Assembly (NCBI RefSeq): GCF_902859915.1
Contig: NZ_CADIKK010000004.1
Location: 186,001-250,000 of the forward strand
From: Paraburkholderia ultramafica
Lineage (GTDB): Bacteria > Pseudomonadota > Gammaproteobacteria > Burkholderiales > Burkholderiaceae
Direction: 5' to 3'
DNA: 64,000 nt
Part shown: positions 40,323 through 49,485 of the stretch, one piece after another
Layout: each line of letters begins with the position of its first letter
Position numbering within the stretch: the first letter of the stretch is position 1
Program-made: the position numbers and the translations under genes
Notes under the pieces: generated by a model
The model's input: only the letters and a program-made list of their open reading frames with translations
Told to the model about the DNA's origin: nothing
Database searches by the model: none

Positions 40323-40904
40323 TTACTGCTTGATGCCTTCGGACTGGATGTGCAGCTTCGTCTCCATGCTGAAGCCGTATTTCGTGCCGAAATCCATGCC
40401 GAAATCGGCGCGGTTGAATTGAGCGCTCGCTTCGACACCGCACACTTCGCGCTTGAGCACCGGGTGCGGCATGCACTTGAACGACTCGACCTTCAGATTC
40501 AGCGGCTTGGTCACGCCGCGAATCGTCAGGTTGCCGATCACTTCGGCCGGTTTGTCGCCGTCGAACTTGATATCGGTGCCTTTGTAGGTCACCGCGGAAT
40601 ACTTGGCGACGTCGAAGAACGCATCCGATCTCAGATGTTCGTCGAGCTTGCCGTTGCCGGTGCTGACCGAAGCGGGATCGACCGTCACGTCCACCGTGCC
40701 GGTCTTCGCCGTGCGGTCGAGCGTCACCGTGCCGGAGCTCTTCGTGAACTTGCCGCGCCATACCGACAGGCCGCCCAAGTGATCCGCCTCGAAGCTCGGA
40801 AACGTGTGAGCCGGGTCGAGCTGATAGGTGTCGGCGGCGGCAAACGCGCCGAGCGAGAAAGTAGAAGCCAGTGCGCCAACCGCGATCAACATGGATGTTT
40901 TCAA
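40323..40904 (-). CDS. YceI family periplasmic protein (second copy)
   Basis: A 193-residue secreted lipocalin-like protein; family members bind long isoprenoids such as polyprenyl-quinone in the periplasm. I place the start at TTG 40904, which has GGGAG upstream and gives [22 protein letters not shown], a clean signal peptide; ATG at 40892 would give a shorter one. Typical motifs follow: [36 protein letters not shown] and [16 protein letters not shown]. It is the last gene of a b561-yceI-yceI operon and its two Cys (in KCMPHP and REVCGV) could form a disulfide. Confidence 0.87.
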   Translation of the reverse strand: MKTSMLIAVGALASTFSLGAFAAADTYQLDPAHTFPSFEADHLGGLSVWRGKFTKSSGTVTLDRTAKTGTVDVTVDPASVSTGNGKLDEHLRSDAFFDVAKYSAVTYKGTDIKFDGDKPAEVIGNLTIRGVTKPLNLKVESFKCMPHPVLKREVCGVEASAQFNRADFGMDFGTKYGFSMETKLHIQSEGIKQ

Positions 40905-40978
40905 TTCATGCTCCCAGGTTCCGGTGAAAAAACAGCCGCGCCCGAACAGCGCAGCGGACATCACGAACATCGCACGCA

Positions 40979-41542
40979 TCACTTCTGCGCCGCGACGATA
41001 TGAAACTTGATCACCACCTCATCGGCGACCACCGACGTATCTTTCCATTCGCCGGTACCGACGTCGAATTGCGAGCGCTTGATCGGCAGCGAGCCGTCGA
41101 AGGTTTGCGTCGCGCCCTGCTGGCCCACCGTGACCGGCACCACCACCGTCTGCGATTTGCCCTTGATGGTCAGCTTGCCGGTCACCTTGAACTGATTGCT
41201 GCCGGCCGGCGCGATCGCGCTCGAAACGAACGTGGCGCTCGGATAGGTCTTCGCGTCGAACCAGTCCTTGCCACGCACCTGTTCGTTGTAGCTCTCGTCG
41301 CCGAGATCGTAGCTCGCCACATCCATACTGATCTGCGCGCTGCCGTCGGCCGGTTTCGCCGGATCGAACTTGACCTGCGCGGTGAACTTGCCGAACTTGC
41401 CTTCCACCGGCACGTTCATCTGCTTCGAGGTGGCCGTCACGGAGCTCTTCGCGACGTCGACCTGCGCGAGCGCGCAGCCCGCCGCGGTCAGCGAAGCCGC
41501 GGCGAACGCGGCGAGCATGTAGCGATAAAACGAGACCTTCAT
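40979..41542 (-). CDS. YceI family periplasmic protein (first copy)
   Basis: A 187-residue exported protein of the polyisoprenoid-binding YceI family. The N-terminus [27 protein letters not shown] is a signal peptide. The mature part has [38 protein letters not shown] and [18 protein letters not shown]. It starts 8 bp after the cytochrome b561 gene ends, a pairing also known for yceJ-yceI in enterobacteria. It is only distantly similar to the second copy, so the two are likely old duplicates with different partners. Confidence 0.88.
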   Translation of the reverse strand: MKVSFYRYMLAAFAAASLTAAGCALAQVDVAKSSVTATSKQMNVPVEGKFGKFTAQVKFDPAKPADGSAQISMDVASYDLGDESYNEQVRGKDWFDAKTYPSATFVSSAIAPAGSNQFKVTGKLTIKGKSQTVVVPVTVGQQGATQTFDGSLPIKRSQFDVGTGEWKDTSVVADEVVIKFHIVAAQK

Positions 41543-41550
41543 GGTTGTCC

Positions 41551-42111
41551 TTATTTGAGGAAAGGGAGCATGCGCGAAAGCAGGCCGTCGCGATCCAGCC
41601 ATTGATGCTTGAGCACGGCCGCGATGTGTACCGCGACCAGCACCAGCAACGTGTAATTCAGCACGATATGCACGTTCTTCAGCAGTTCCTTCAGGTGCGG
41701 GTCCGGCGCGATCAGACGCGGCAGCGGGATCAGCCCGAGGTACACCACGGGCACATTCGCCGCCGAGCTGTACAGGTAACCGGAGGCGGGAATCGCGATC
41801 ATCAGGACGTACAGCAACAGGTGCACGAGATGCGCGGCGCCACGCTGCCAGGCCGGCATACGGCGCGGCATCGCCGGCTCTGCGTGAGTCACGCGCCACA
41901 GGATGCGCAGGATCGCGAGCGCGAACACCGTCACGCCGATCCATTTGTGCCAGGAGAAGTAGCGCAGCTTGGTAGGCGTGAAGCCCGGAATGTCGGTCAT
42001 CACCCAGCCGAGCGCGAAGCCGCATACGATCAGCAGCGCGATCAGCCAGTGAAAGGCGATGGCAGTCCGCGTGTATGACTCCCGGCTGCCGAATGAAGGA
42101 TTGAGTGCCAT
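41551..42111 (-). CDS. Cytochrome b561 family membrane protein
   Basis: A 186-residue four-helix membrane cytochrome that would move electrons between quinol and periplasmic acceptors or superoxide. Four hydrophobic helices contain the expected heme histidines: IAFHWLIALL, SWHKWIGV, LVHLLLYVLM and NVHIVLNYTLLVLVAVHI. It leads the operon with two yceI genes; the link to YceI suggests a shared role with isoprenoid quinones. Confidence 0.9.
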   Translation of the reverse strand: MALNPSFGSRESYTRTAIAFHWLIALLIVCGFALGWVMTDIPGFTPTKLRYFSWHKWIGVTVFALAILRILWRVTHAEPAMPRRMPAWQRGAAHLVHLLLYVLMIAIPASGYLYSSAANVPVVYLGLIPLPRLIAPDPHLKELLKNVHIVLNYTLLVLVAVHIAAVLKHQWLDRDGLLSRMLPFLK

Positions 42112-42525
42112 GACAGATCAACGCAAGCCAAGAAAAGTTAACGGCGCAGCTTGCCCTGCTATTCCCCGCATCGATGCGCACCGCATCGATGCCTACGGCC
42201 AGGGACATACGCGCTGCGGTACACGCCACGGCCGCCATGCTACCCCATGCACAAAAAGCTGGCTGCAGTGGTTTGAGCTGGGCTGGTCCGAATTTTGCCG
42301 CCCTGCGAACCGTAATCGAACAATTAGGGACCGAGAATGTCAGAACTATGCCAAAACGTGTAAGACTTCGGAATGCCGCCGCTGTCCAGCGCGCGGTTCG
42401 CACCCGGTGCACGGGCCGACGCGGCAGCGAAGCCGCGTTTGGTACTATTGCTCCACACTCTCACCCTGCCTGCCATAAGAACTGGCCTTGCACGCTGCCC
42501 CTCATGTCGTTAGCCCTTCTGCCGT
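42112..42525. other. Divergent intergenic region b561/pqiA (414 bp)
   Basis: No gene with a good ribosome binding site was found. The region separates the divergent b561 and pqiA genes and must contain both promoters, but no clear -35/-10 pair was recognised. The only structure seen is a pair of 10 bp palindromes GCATCGATGC at 42168-42177 and 42183-42192, 15 bp centre to centre, closest to the b561 side. Base composition is lower in GC than in the neighbouring genes. Confidence 0.4.
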
Positions 42526-43317
42526 ATGGAACATGACAACCTGATCGCGTGCCATGAATGCGATACGCTGTTCCGCAAGCCACGGCTTGTCGGGCGCACG
42601 GCCGCGCGCTGTCCGCGCTGCGGCGCGACGCTCTATCGCGGCGTCTCGCGCAAGCTCGACAGCATCTGCGCGATGACGCTGGCCGCGCTGATCACCTTTG
42701 TGATTGCGCAGGGCTTTCCGATCGTCGAACTCGAGACCAACGGCATCACCTCGCAGACCACGCTGTTCGGCGCACTCGTCGCGCTGTGGGACGAGGACAT
42801 GCAGATCGTCGCGGTGATGGTGTTCTGCTCGACCATCCTGTTCCCGCTCACTGAACTGGTCGCGCTGCTCTACGTGCTGGTGCCGCTGCGCTCCGGCCAC
42901 GTGCCGAGCGCGTTCAACCGCGTGCTGCGCGCGATCCAGTTCGTGCGCCCGTGGGGGATGATCGAAGTGTTCATGCTCGGCGTGCTGATCACGATCGTGA
43001 AGATGGTCAGTCTCGCGCGCGTGATCCCCGAGGCCGCGCTGTTCGCGTTCGGCACGCTGACGCTGATGTTCGCGGTGGTCGTCACGTTCGATCCGCGCGT
43101 GCTGTGGGATCTCGCCGACGAACTCGGCGAGCGCAGCCAGCGGCCGCTGCCACGCACCTCCGCCGACAGCGCGGCGGCCGCCGTCAGTTCGCAGGCCGGC
43201 CCGCCCGCGCCGGCTGACGTCCACCCGGCGGTGCAAACCGCGCCGCCAACTGACGTGCAAGCCACGGCGCAACCCGCGTTGCCGCCCGGCGTGCCACCCG
43301 AGCCGCGTCGGGGATGA
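42526..43317 (+). CDS. pqiA: Paraquat-inducible protein A domain protein, first half (PqiA-N)
   Basis: PqiA is the inner-membrane part of a lipid-transport system of the MCE type. In E. coli one protein of about 417 residues carries two PqiA domains; here each is a separate ORF. This first one (263 residues) has an N-terminal zinc ribbon, CHECDTLFRKPRLVGRTAARC with a second CxxC, then four membrane helices, and a 60-residue Pro/Ala-rich cytoplasmic tail with no counterpart in E. coli. It ends 7 bp before the second half. Confidence 0.88.
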   Translation: MEHDNLIACHECDTLFRKPRLVGRTAARCPRCGATLYRGVSRKLDSICAMTLAALITFVIAQGFPIVELETNGITSQTTLFGALVALWDEDMQIVAVMVFCSTILFPLTELVALLYVLVPLRSGHVPSAFNRVLRAIQFVRPWGMIEVFMLGVLITIVKMVSLARVIPEAALFAFGTLTLMFAVVVTFDPRVLWDLADELGERSQRPLPRTSADSAAAAVSSQAGPPAPADVHPAVQTAPPTDVQATAQPALPPGVPPEPRRG

Positions 43318-43324
43318 ACACACG

Positions 43325-43975
43325 ATGAAATATGTCACCGCGAAACGCGCGGGCCTCGTGTCCTGCCATGCGTGCGGACGCGTCGAACCGCGCATCCGCT
43401 CGATCACGCCGCAGCACTGCGGGCGCTGCGGCGCGCACCTTCATTCACGCACCCCCGACAGCCTGATGCGCACGTGGGCGCTGCTGATCGCCGCCGCGCT
43501 GCTGTATATTCCCGCGAACCTGCTGCCGGTGATGCACACTTCGTCGCTGCTCGGCTCCGAAGACGACACCATCATGAGCGGCGTCGTCTATTTCTGGACC
43601 TCGGGCGACTGGCCGCTCGCGGTGATCGTGTTCATCGCCAGCATCATGGTGCCGATGCTCAAGCTGAGCGTGCTCGTGCTGCTCACCGTCACCGCGCAGC
43701 GCCGCTCGCGCTGGCGGCCCGGGCAGCGCACCACGCTGTACCGGATGGTCGAACGGATCGGCCGCTGGTCGATGCTCGACGTGTTCGTCGTCACGCTGAC
43801 CGTTGCGCTGGTGCGCTTCAAATCGCTTGCCGTGATCACGGCCGGACCGGGCGCGATCGCGTTCGGCTCGGTGGTGATCCTGACCATGATGGCGTCCATG
43901 CAGTTCGATCCACGGCTCATCTGGGACCCCGTGGACGGCAATACTCAAAAACCTCAGGATCTTGACCATGACTAG
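43325..43975 (+). CDS. pqiA: Paraquat-inducible protein A domain protein, second half (PqiA-C)
   Basis: The second PqiA domain, 216 residues. It has its own zinc ribbon (CHACGRVEPRIRSITPQHC plus CGAH) and four membrane helices, including LLYIPANLLPVMHT and SIMVPMLKLSVLVLLTV. Its stop overlaps the pqiB start by 8 bp, so the genes are translationally coupled. The two halves presumably assemble into one membrane unit that works with the PqiB tunnel. Confidence 0.88.
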   Translation: MKYVTAKRAGLVSCHACGRVEPRIRSITPQHCGRCGAHLHSRTPDSLMRTWALLIAAALLYIPANLLPVMHTSSLLGSEDDTIMSGVVYFWTSGDWPLAVIVFIASIMVPMLKLSVLVLLTVTAQRRSRWRPGQRTTLYRMVERIGRWSMLDVFVVTLTVALVRFKSLAVITAGPGAIAFGSVVILTMMASMQFDPRLIWDPVDGNTQKPQDLDHD

Positions 43976-45629
43976 CCCGCAAGGACCGACGCCCGCCTCC
44001 GATGATGCGCCGCGCAACGATTCGAACGGACCCAAACTGCCGCCGCAACTTCCAGACCCCGAAATCGAGCCGCGCAGCCGCTGGTTGCCTTCGCTAGTCT
44101 GGGTGATTCCGCTGATCGCCGCGCTGATCGGCCTCGCGCTCGTGATCAAGTCGGTGACCGAGAGAGGCCCGATCATCACCATCAGCTTCATCAGCGCCGA
44201 AGGGCTCGAGCCGGGCAAGACCCAGGTCAAGTACAAGGACGTCACCGTCGGTTCGGTGAAGACCATCACGCTATCGGAGGATCTGTCGCACGTTCTGGTG
44301 CAGGTGCAGTTGACCAAGGAAGGCGGAAAGTTCGCGGTCAAGGATTCGCGCTTCTGGGTGGTGCGCCCGCGCGTCGGCGCGAGCGGCGTGTCGGGTCTCA
44401 CCACGCTGCTGTCGGGCGCGTACATCGGCACGGACGCCGGCCGTTCGCCGGACAGCGAGAGAAACTTCGTCGGCCTCGAAACGCCGCCGCCGATTACCGG
44501 CGACCAGAAGGGCCACCAGTTCGTCCTGCACGGCGACTCGCTCGGCTCGATCGACATCGGCTCGCCGATCTTCTACCGGCGCGTGCAGGTCGGCCAGGTG
44601 GTCGGCTTCTCGCTCGACAAGGACGGCACCGGCGTGACCATGCAGGTGTTCGTGTCCGCGCCGTTCGACCAGTACGTCGGCACCAACTCGCGCTGGTGGC
44701 ATGCGAGCGGCGTCGATCTGCGGCTCGACTCGAGCGGCTTCAAGCTCAATACCCAATCGCTCGCGACGGTGATCGTCGGCGGCCTGTCGTTCCAGTCGCC
44801 GCCCGGCCAGGGCGTGGGCGCGCAGGCGCCGAACAATATGACGTTCCGCCTCGGCTCGGATGAAGCGGATGCCATGCGCGAACCGGACGGCGTGCCGCTG
44901 CGCGTGGTGATGAACTTCAATCAGTCGCTGCGCGGTCTGTCGATCGGCGCGCCGGTCGATTTCCGCGGCATCGTGCTCGGCCAGGTGACCAACATCGGCA
45001 TCGACTACGACCCGAAGACACGCAGCTTCACGATGCCGGTGACGATGAACATCTACCCCGACCGCCTCGGCAAGCGCTTCCGCGAAACCGCGCCGCAACC
45101 GGGCAGTCTCGCCGGTCAGAGCCTGTTGCAACAGCTCGTCAAGCATGGACTGCGCGGCCAGTTGCGCACCGGCAATCTGATCACGAGCCAGTTGTACGTC
45201 GCGCTGGATATCTTTCCGAAGGCGCCGCCGGCCAGCGTCGATGTCGCGAGCGATCCGCTCGAACTGCCGACGATCCCGAACTCGCTCGACGAGTTGCAGG
45301 TGCAGGTCGCCGACATCGCGAAGAAGCTCGACAAGGTGCCGTTCGACCAGATCGGCACCAATCTGAACAGCGCGCTGAAGAACGCCGATCAGCTGTTCAC
45401 GCGGCTCGACAAGGAAGTCGTGCCGCAGGCCCGCGATACGCTCGCGGCGGCGAAGCAGACCTTCGGCTCGGCCGAGGCGACCTTGCAGCAGGACTCGCCG
45501 TTGCAGTCGGATGTTCATCAGGCGTTGCAGGAACTGACGCGCACGTTGCAGTCGCTGAACGCGCTGTCGGATTATCTGGAGCGTCATCCCGAATCGCTGT
45601 TGCGCGGTAAATCAGGAGATAAACCATGA
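43968..45629 (+). CDS. pqiB: Intermembrane transport protein PqiB (MCE domains)
   Basis: A 553-residue periplasmic protein anchored by one N-terminal helix (WLPSLVWVIPLIAALIGLALVI near residues 40-60). Three MCE-type beta domains follow, each with a G-x-V-like pattern (EGLEPGKTQVKYKDVTVG, GSIDIGSPIFYRRVQVG, SIGAPVDFRGIVLG), then a helical C-terminal stretch. In E. coli PqiB forms a tunnel linking inner and outer membranes for phospholipids. ATG 43968 is used; a TTG two codons earlier is also open. Its stop codon overlaps the pqiC start. Confidence 0.93.
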   Translation: MTSPQGPTPASDDAPRNDSNGPKLPPQLPDPEIEPRSRWLPSLVWVIPLIAALIGLALVIKSVTERGPIITISFISAEGLEPGKTQVKYKDVTVGSVKTITLSEDLSHVLVQVQLTKEGGKFAVKDSRFWVVRPRVGASGVSGLTTLLSGAYIGTDAGRSPDSERNFVGLETPPPITGDQKGHQFVLHGDSLGSIDIGSPIFYRRVQVGQVVGFSLDKDGTGVTMQVFVSAPFDQYVGTNSRWWHASGVDLRLDSSGFKLNTQSLATVIVGGLSFQSPPGQGVGAQAPNNMTFRLGSDEADAMREPDGVPLRVVMNFNQSLRGLSIGAPVDFRGIVLGQVTNIGIDYDPKTRSFTMPVTMNIYPDRLGKRFRETAPQPGSLAGQSLLQQLVKHGLRGQLRTGNLITSQLYVALDIFPKAPPASVDVASDPLELPTIPNSLDELQVQVADIAKKLDKVPFDQIGTNLNSALKNADQLFTRLDKEVVPQARDTLAAAKQTFGSAEATLQQDSPLQSDVHQALQELTRTLQSLNALSDYLERHPESLLRGKSGDKP

Positions 45630-46363
45630 TGTTTGCCCGGCTCCCCCGTCCGCCGCGTTCTCTCGTGCGCGGCGCCGTGTATGCCGGCGCGCTGGCCGCG
45701 GCGGTGGCCATGGCCGCGTGTTCGTCGCCGCCGAGCCGCTTTTATACGCTGGGCGCCGAGGGTGCGGCCGGATCCGCCGCGCCTGTCAGCGCGAGGACAT
45801 CGGCTGCGCCGGCCTGGATGATCGAGGTCGCGCCGATCGACGTGCCGCCGCAGGTGACGAAGAATCAGCTGGTCGTGCAGACCGGCCCGACCCAGGTCAA
45901 GGTGCTCGAAGAGGAGCGCTGGGCGTCGCTGCCCGGCGACGAGATCCGGCGCGCTCTGTCGACGAGCCTCACGCAGCAGCTCGGCACCATCGATGTGTAT
46001 GGCACCGCGCATTCGGATGCGACGCCGGTGTATCGCGTCAGCATGAATGTGCAGCGCTTCGAGTCGTGGCCTGGATCGCATGCGTTGATCGATGCGGTGT
46101 GGAGCGTGCGGGCCGTGCGCAGCAATACGGTGATGACGTGCCGCAGCGTGGTGAGCGAGCCGGTCGGCGGCGGCGCGTATGACACGCTGGTCGATGGACA
46201 TCGGCAGGCGTTGGCGCAGATTTCCGCGCAGATTGGGGCGGCGGTGCAGGCCATGGCTGCGGCTGTTGCGCGCGGGACAACGGGTGGGGCGGCGGGTAAG
46301 GGGGCTGCGGTGGTCGTGCCGGCGTGTCCGTCCGCGGGTGCGACTACGGCGGCTGGCGGCTGA
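45626..46363 (+). CDS. pqiC: Outer-membrane lipoprotein PqiC (ABC-type transport auxiliary)
   Basis: A 245-residue lipoprotein that would form the outer-membrane end of the Pqi bridge. It has a signal sequence with the lipobox AMAACS near residue 31, then SRFYTLG, the usual start of the PqiC/YmbA fold, and the conserved EVAPIDVPPQVTKNQLVVQ. ATG 45626 overlaps the pqiB stop (ATGA). The last 30 residues are low-complexity Gly/Ala. It closes the pqiA-pqiA-pqiB-pqiC operon. Confidence 0.9.
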   Translation: MMFARLPRPPRSLVRGAVYAGALAAAVAMAACSSPPSRFYTLGAEGAAGSAAPVSARTSAAPAWMIEVAPIDVPPQVTKNQLVVQTGPTQVKVLEEERWASLPGDEIRRALSTSLTQQLGTIDVYGTAHSDATPVYRVSMNVQRFESWPGSHALIDAVWSVRAVRSNTVMTCRSVVSEPVGGGAYDTLVDGHRQALAQISAQIGAAVQAMAAAVARGTTGGAAGKGAAVVVPACPSAGATTAAGG

Positions 46364-46688
46364 AGGGGGTTGGCTGGCGTCAGCGTTTGAGGGTTTGAGG
46401 GTTTGAAGTTTGTCCGCCAGCTGCGGCTGCTGCTGTTTCACGCACATCATTGCGCCAGAAAAGGCGCACGCCACGCTGCGCGCGTTCTCGCTGCTGGGAC
46501 CGACGCCGTGCTACGCCGCGTTGACCGGCCGGCGAAAACCGCGCGCGAAGCGAGGAAGCGAGAGACGTAGCAAGCGCTCGCCGCGCCGGCCCGCAGGCCG
46601 GCGCGGCCGGCGCCGTCATGCAGTCGCGCATGGCGGCCCATCCCGACCGCGTACAATGGCGCCTTATCCAACGCCTTCCGGCAACTCA
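46364..46688. other. Intergenic region between pqiC and the methyltransferase gene (325 bp)
   Basis: No protein gene was recognised. A short direct repeat of GAGGGTTT occurs near 46386-46406, and a very GC-rich perfect hairpin lies at 46581-46606 (11 bp stem, loop CGCA). TACAAT near 46646 is a possible -10 for the methyltransferase gene but has no good -35. Confidence 0.4.
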
Positions 46689-47981
46689 ATGTCCTTCGAT
46701 TTCTTCCTCCCTTGCCCACGCGGCCTTGAAGCCTCGCTCGCGGCCGAACTTGCCGAAATTGCCGCCAAACACCTGAACGGCGCGCCGTTCACGGCCGGCG
46801 CACAAGTGCCGGGCGGCGTGCATTTTCGCGGAGGCTGGGCCGCCGGCATGGCCGCCAACCTGCATTCGCGCCTCGCGAGTCGCGTGCTGCTGAAGATCGC
46901 GCATCGACCGTATCGCAGCGAGCAGGACATTTACGCGCTCGCGGTCGAACAGCGTTGGGAACAATGGTTCTCGGCGAACGAAACGCTGCGGGTGGACGTC
47001 ACCGCGATCAAGTCGCCGCTGCGCAGCCTGGAGTTCACGACGCTGCGTGTGAAGGACGCGATCTGCGACCGTCTGCGCGAAGTCAGCGGCGCACGGCCGA
47101 GCATCGACACCGGCATGCCTGACGTGCGCGTGTTCGCGTTCCTCACCGCCACCGATTGCACGCTCTACCTCGACACCTCCGGCGACCCGCTGTTCAAGCG
47201 CGGCTGGCGCCTCGACAAGGGCGCGGCGCCACTGCGCGAGAATCTGGCGGCGGGCATTCTGCGTCTGACCGGCTGGAACGCGGGCACGCCGCTGTATGAC
47301 CCGATGTGCGGCAGCGGCACGTTCCTCGCGGAAGCCGCGCAAGTGGCGCTGAATATCGCGCCGGGTGCGGAACGCCGCTTCGGCTTCGAGAAGCTCAAGC
47401 AATTCGACGCCAAGACCTGGCAGACGCTGAAGGCGGCCGCGCTCGACACGAAGCACGCCGCGCGCAGCTCGCGCGCCGATCTGCAGATCTTCGGCAGCGA
47501 TATTTCCGGCGACATGCTCGACAAGGCACGGGCGAACTTCCAGCGCGCCGGCTTGCCATCGATCCCGCTCAAGCAGGTCGACGCACGCGGCATGACACCA
47601 CCGACGTCCGCAGCGGGCATCCTCGTCGCCAATCCGCCGTACGGCGAGCGGATCGAAGTGCGCGGGCGCAACGCGCGCGGCGAGCTTCGCGAAGGCCGCG
47701 GCAATCGTGACAGCCGCGAAGACGACGGCTTCCGCCGCGTCCAGGAAGAAGCACCGGACAGCGAGTTTTTCCAGTCGCTCGGCGACGCGTTGAAGCAGCG
47801 CTTCACCGGCTGGCATGCGTTCATCCTGACGTCGGATCGCAAGCTGCCGGGGCAGTTGCGTTTGCGTGAGTCGACCAAGACGCCGCTCTTCAACGGCGCG
47901 CTCGAGTGCCGGCTGTTCCGCTTCGATCTGATTGCGGGCAGCGTGCGTCAGCGGCCGCAGAGCGATACGCCGGCGGCTTGA
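46689..47981 (+). CDS. THUMP-domain class I RNA methyltransferase (RlmL-like, 23S rRNA m2G)
   Basis: A 430-residue enzyme of the family that methylates N2 of a guanine in 23S rRNA. The N-terminal THUMP-type region includes SRVLLKIAHRPYRSEQD; the Rossmann domain has DPMCGSGTFLAEAA near residue 201 (SAM binding) and the catalytic NPPYGER near residue 314. It is shorter than E. coli RlmL because the second methyltransferase domain (RlmK) is absent. Just after NPPYGER there is a charged insertion of roughly 25 residues rich in Arg, Glu and Asp. ATG 46689 gives the expected MSFDFFLPCPRGLE. Confidence 0.9.
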   Translation: MSFDFFLPCPRGLEASLAAELAEIAAKHLNGAPFTAGAQVPGGVHFRGGWAAGMAANLHSRLASRVLLKIAHRPYRSEQDIYALAVEQRWEQWFSANETLRVDVTAIKSPLRSLEFTTLRVKDAICDRLREVSGARPSIDTGMPDVRVFAFLTATDCTLYLDTSGDPLFKRGWRLDKGAAPLRENLAAGILRLTGWNAGTPLYDPMCGSGTFLAEAAQVALNIAPGAERRFGFEKLKQFDAKTWQTLKAAALDTKHAARSSRADLQIFGSDISGDMLDKARANFQRAGLPSIPLKQVDARGMTPPTSAAGILVANPPYGERIEVRGRNARGELREGRGNRDSREDDGFRRVQEEAPDSEFFQSLGDALKQRFTGWHAFILTSDRKLPGQLRLRESTKTPLFNGALECRLFRFDLIAGSVRQRPQSDTPAA

Positions 47982-48033
47982 GGCGAACGCGCTTAACGCA
48001 AAGCCGCTTGAGGCGCGCTGTAGCACGGCAATG

Positions 48034-48067
48034 AAAACCGCGGACCTTTTGTCTCCGCGGTTTTTTT
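48034..48067 (+). terminator. Intrinsic terminator after the methyltransferase gene
   Basis: AAAACCGCGGA (48034-48044) pairs with TCCGCGG plus T-run (48054-48064), loop of nine, followed by T to 48067. It lies 53 nt after the stop codon of the methyltransferase gene. Confidence 0.88.
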
Positions 48068-48244
48068 CGCCGGCGCGCGCCAGGCTGGGAATTTTTCTGG
48101 CGCAGCGCCCCATCCCTCGCTCTACCAACGACCTACCTCCTGCCACACCCTACTGACACCACGCTGTCAGCAGCACCCTCGCACACTCCTTCTCACGCCA
48201 TCCGGCGCTTTGCACGGCTTACCCGCCATCCACAGGAGAGTGTC

Positions 48245-48628
48245 ATGTCCACGTCATCCAAAGTTGTTGCATGGTTCGAGATTCCGTCCGTCGATTTCGA
48301 TCGCGCCGTCCGCTTCTACGAAGCCGCGCTCGACGTCAAACTGAATCGCCAGGAAGTCGGCGGCCAGCCGATCGCCGTGTTCGGTTACGAAGAGCCGGCC
48401 ACCGGCGGAGCGATCGTCCACAGCCCGTCGATGACGCCGACCGGGGACGGCGTGCTCGTCTATCTGAACGCGCAACCGACCGTCGACGCCACGCTCGCCC
48501 GCGTCGAACAGGCCGGCGGCAAGACCGATGGCCCGGTGATCAAGCTGCCGCAGGACATCGGCTACATCGCGTTCTTCACCGATACGGAAGGCAACCGCCT
48601 CGGCCTGCACTCGCGCACCAACGGCTGA
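48245..48628 (+). CDS. VOC family protein (glyoxalase/bleomycin-resistance fold)
   Basis: A 127-residue single-domain vicinal oxygen chelate protein. Typical strands are seen: VAWFEIPSVDFDRAVRFYEAAL at the start, GVLVYLNAQPTVDATLARVEQAGGK in the middle and DIGYIAFFTDTEGNRLGLHSRTNG at the end. The metal-binding residues usual for lactoylglutathione lyase are not all clear, so no reaction is assigned. The ATG has AGGAGAG just upstream. The neighbouring WYL regulator gene, 126 bp downstream, may control it, as often seen for such pairs. Confidence 0.85.
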   Translation: MSTSSKVVAWFEIPSVDFDRAVRFYEAALDVKLNRQEVGGQPIAVFGYEEPATGGAIVHSPSMTPTGDGVLVYLNAQPTVDATLARVEQAGGKTDGPVIKLPQDIGYIAFFTDTEGNRLGLHSRTNG

Positions 48629-48754
48629 ACCGCAACGCAACGCGGCGCGCACGCGAGTCGGCAGCGCGCGCGCCGTAGCGAAGCCTGAGCGGAGGGCGGC
48701 ATGCGGCGCTATCATCGCGGGACCGTTCCCGTCCTCTTCTACAAGACGCCCACG

Positions 48755-49441
48755 ATGACGCGCCGCGCCGACCGCCTGTTCCAGATCGCCGAACTGCTGC
48801 GCGGACGGCGTCTGACCACCGCGCAACAACTCGCCGACTGGCTGAGCATCTCGCTGCGCACGGTCTATCGCGACGTCCGCGATCTGCAATTGTCAGGGGT
48901 GCCGATCGAAGGCGAGGCCGGCATCGGCTACCGGCTGAGCCGCACGGCGAGCCTGCCGCCGCTCACCTTCACCGCGGACGAACTGGCCGCGCTCGCCGCC
49001 GGTGCGCGCATGCTCGAATCGTGGGGCGGCGCGGATTTCGCGAGCGGCGCGCGCGGGGCGCTCGCCAAGATCGCATCGGCGATGCCCGCCGACAAGCGCG
49101 CGACGCTCGAAAGGCTGGCGATCTTCGCGCCGTCGTTTCATATCAAAGGGGATTTTTCGGCGCAACTGGACGCGCTGCATCGCGCGATCGACGCACGGCA
49201 GGTGGTGCGCTTTGCCTACACCGACGTGAACGGCGCGCAGACCGAGCGCCGGGTCTGGCCGCTCGCGCTCGCCTATTGGGGCGCGCGCTGGACGCTCGGC
49301 GCGTGGTGCGAAATGCGCAGCGACTTCCGCAATTTCGGACTGGAGAAGATCCGCGATCTTCAGGTGCTCGAACAATACCCGGATCAGGAAGGCAAACGGC
49401 TCGCGGATCTGTTGCGGCACGTGAATGCGAAGCCGAAGTGA
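48755..49441 (+). CDS. WYL domain HTH transcriptional regulator (YafY family)
   Basis: A 228-residue regulator with an N-terminal winged helix (RADRLFQIAELLRGRRLTTAQ through SLRTVYRDVRDLQ, residues 3-50) and a C-terminal WYL domain (VVRFAYTDVNGAQTERRVWPLALAYWGARW). WYL proteins often sense nucleic acid fragments or small ligands; the target here is unknown. The start is taken at MTRRADRLF (48755), the family's usual beginning, although the frame is open to 48701. Confidence 0.85.
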   Translation: MTRRADRLFQIAELLRGRRLTTAQQLADWLSISLRTVYRDVRDLQLSGVPIEGEAGIGYRLSRTASLPPLTFTADELAALAAGARMLESWGGADFASGARGALAKIASAMPADKRATLERLAIFAPSFHIKGDFSAQLDALHRAIDARQVVRFAYTDVNGAQTERRVWPLALAYWGARWTLGAWCEMRSDFRNFGLEKIRDLQVLEQYPDQEGKRLADLLRHVNAKPK

Positions 49442-49485
49442 GGATCGCGAGCCTTAGTCAGGCAACCCGCGATCCCCACGCACAC

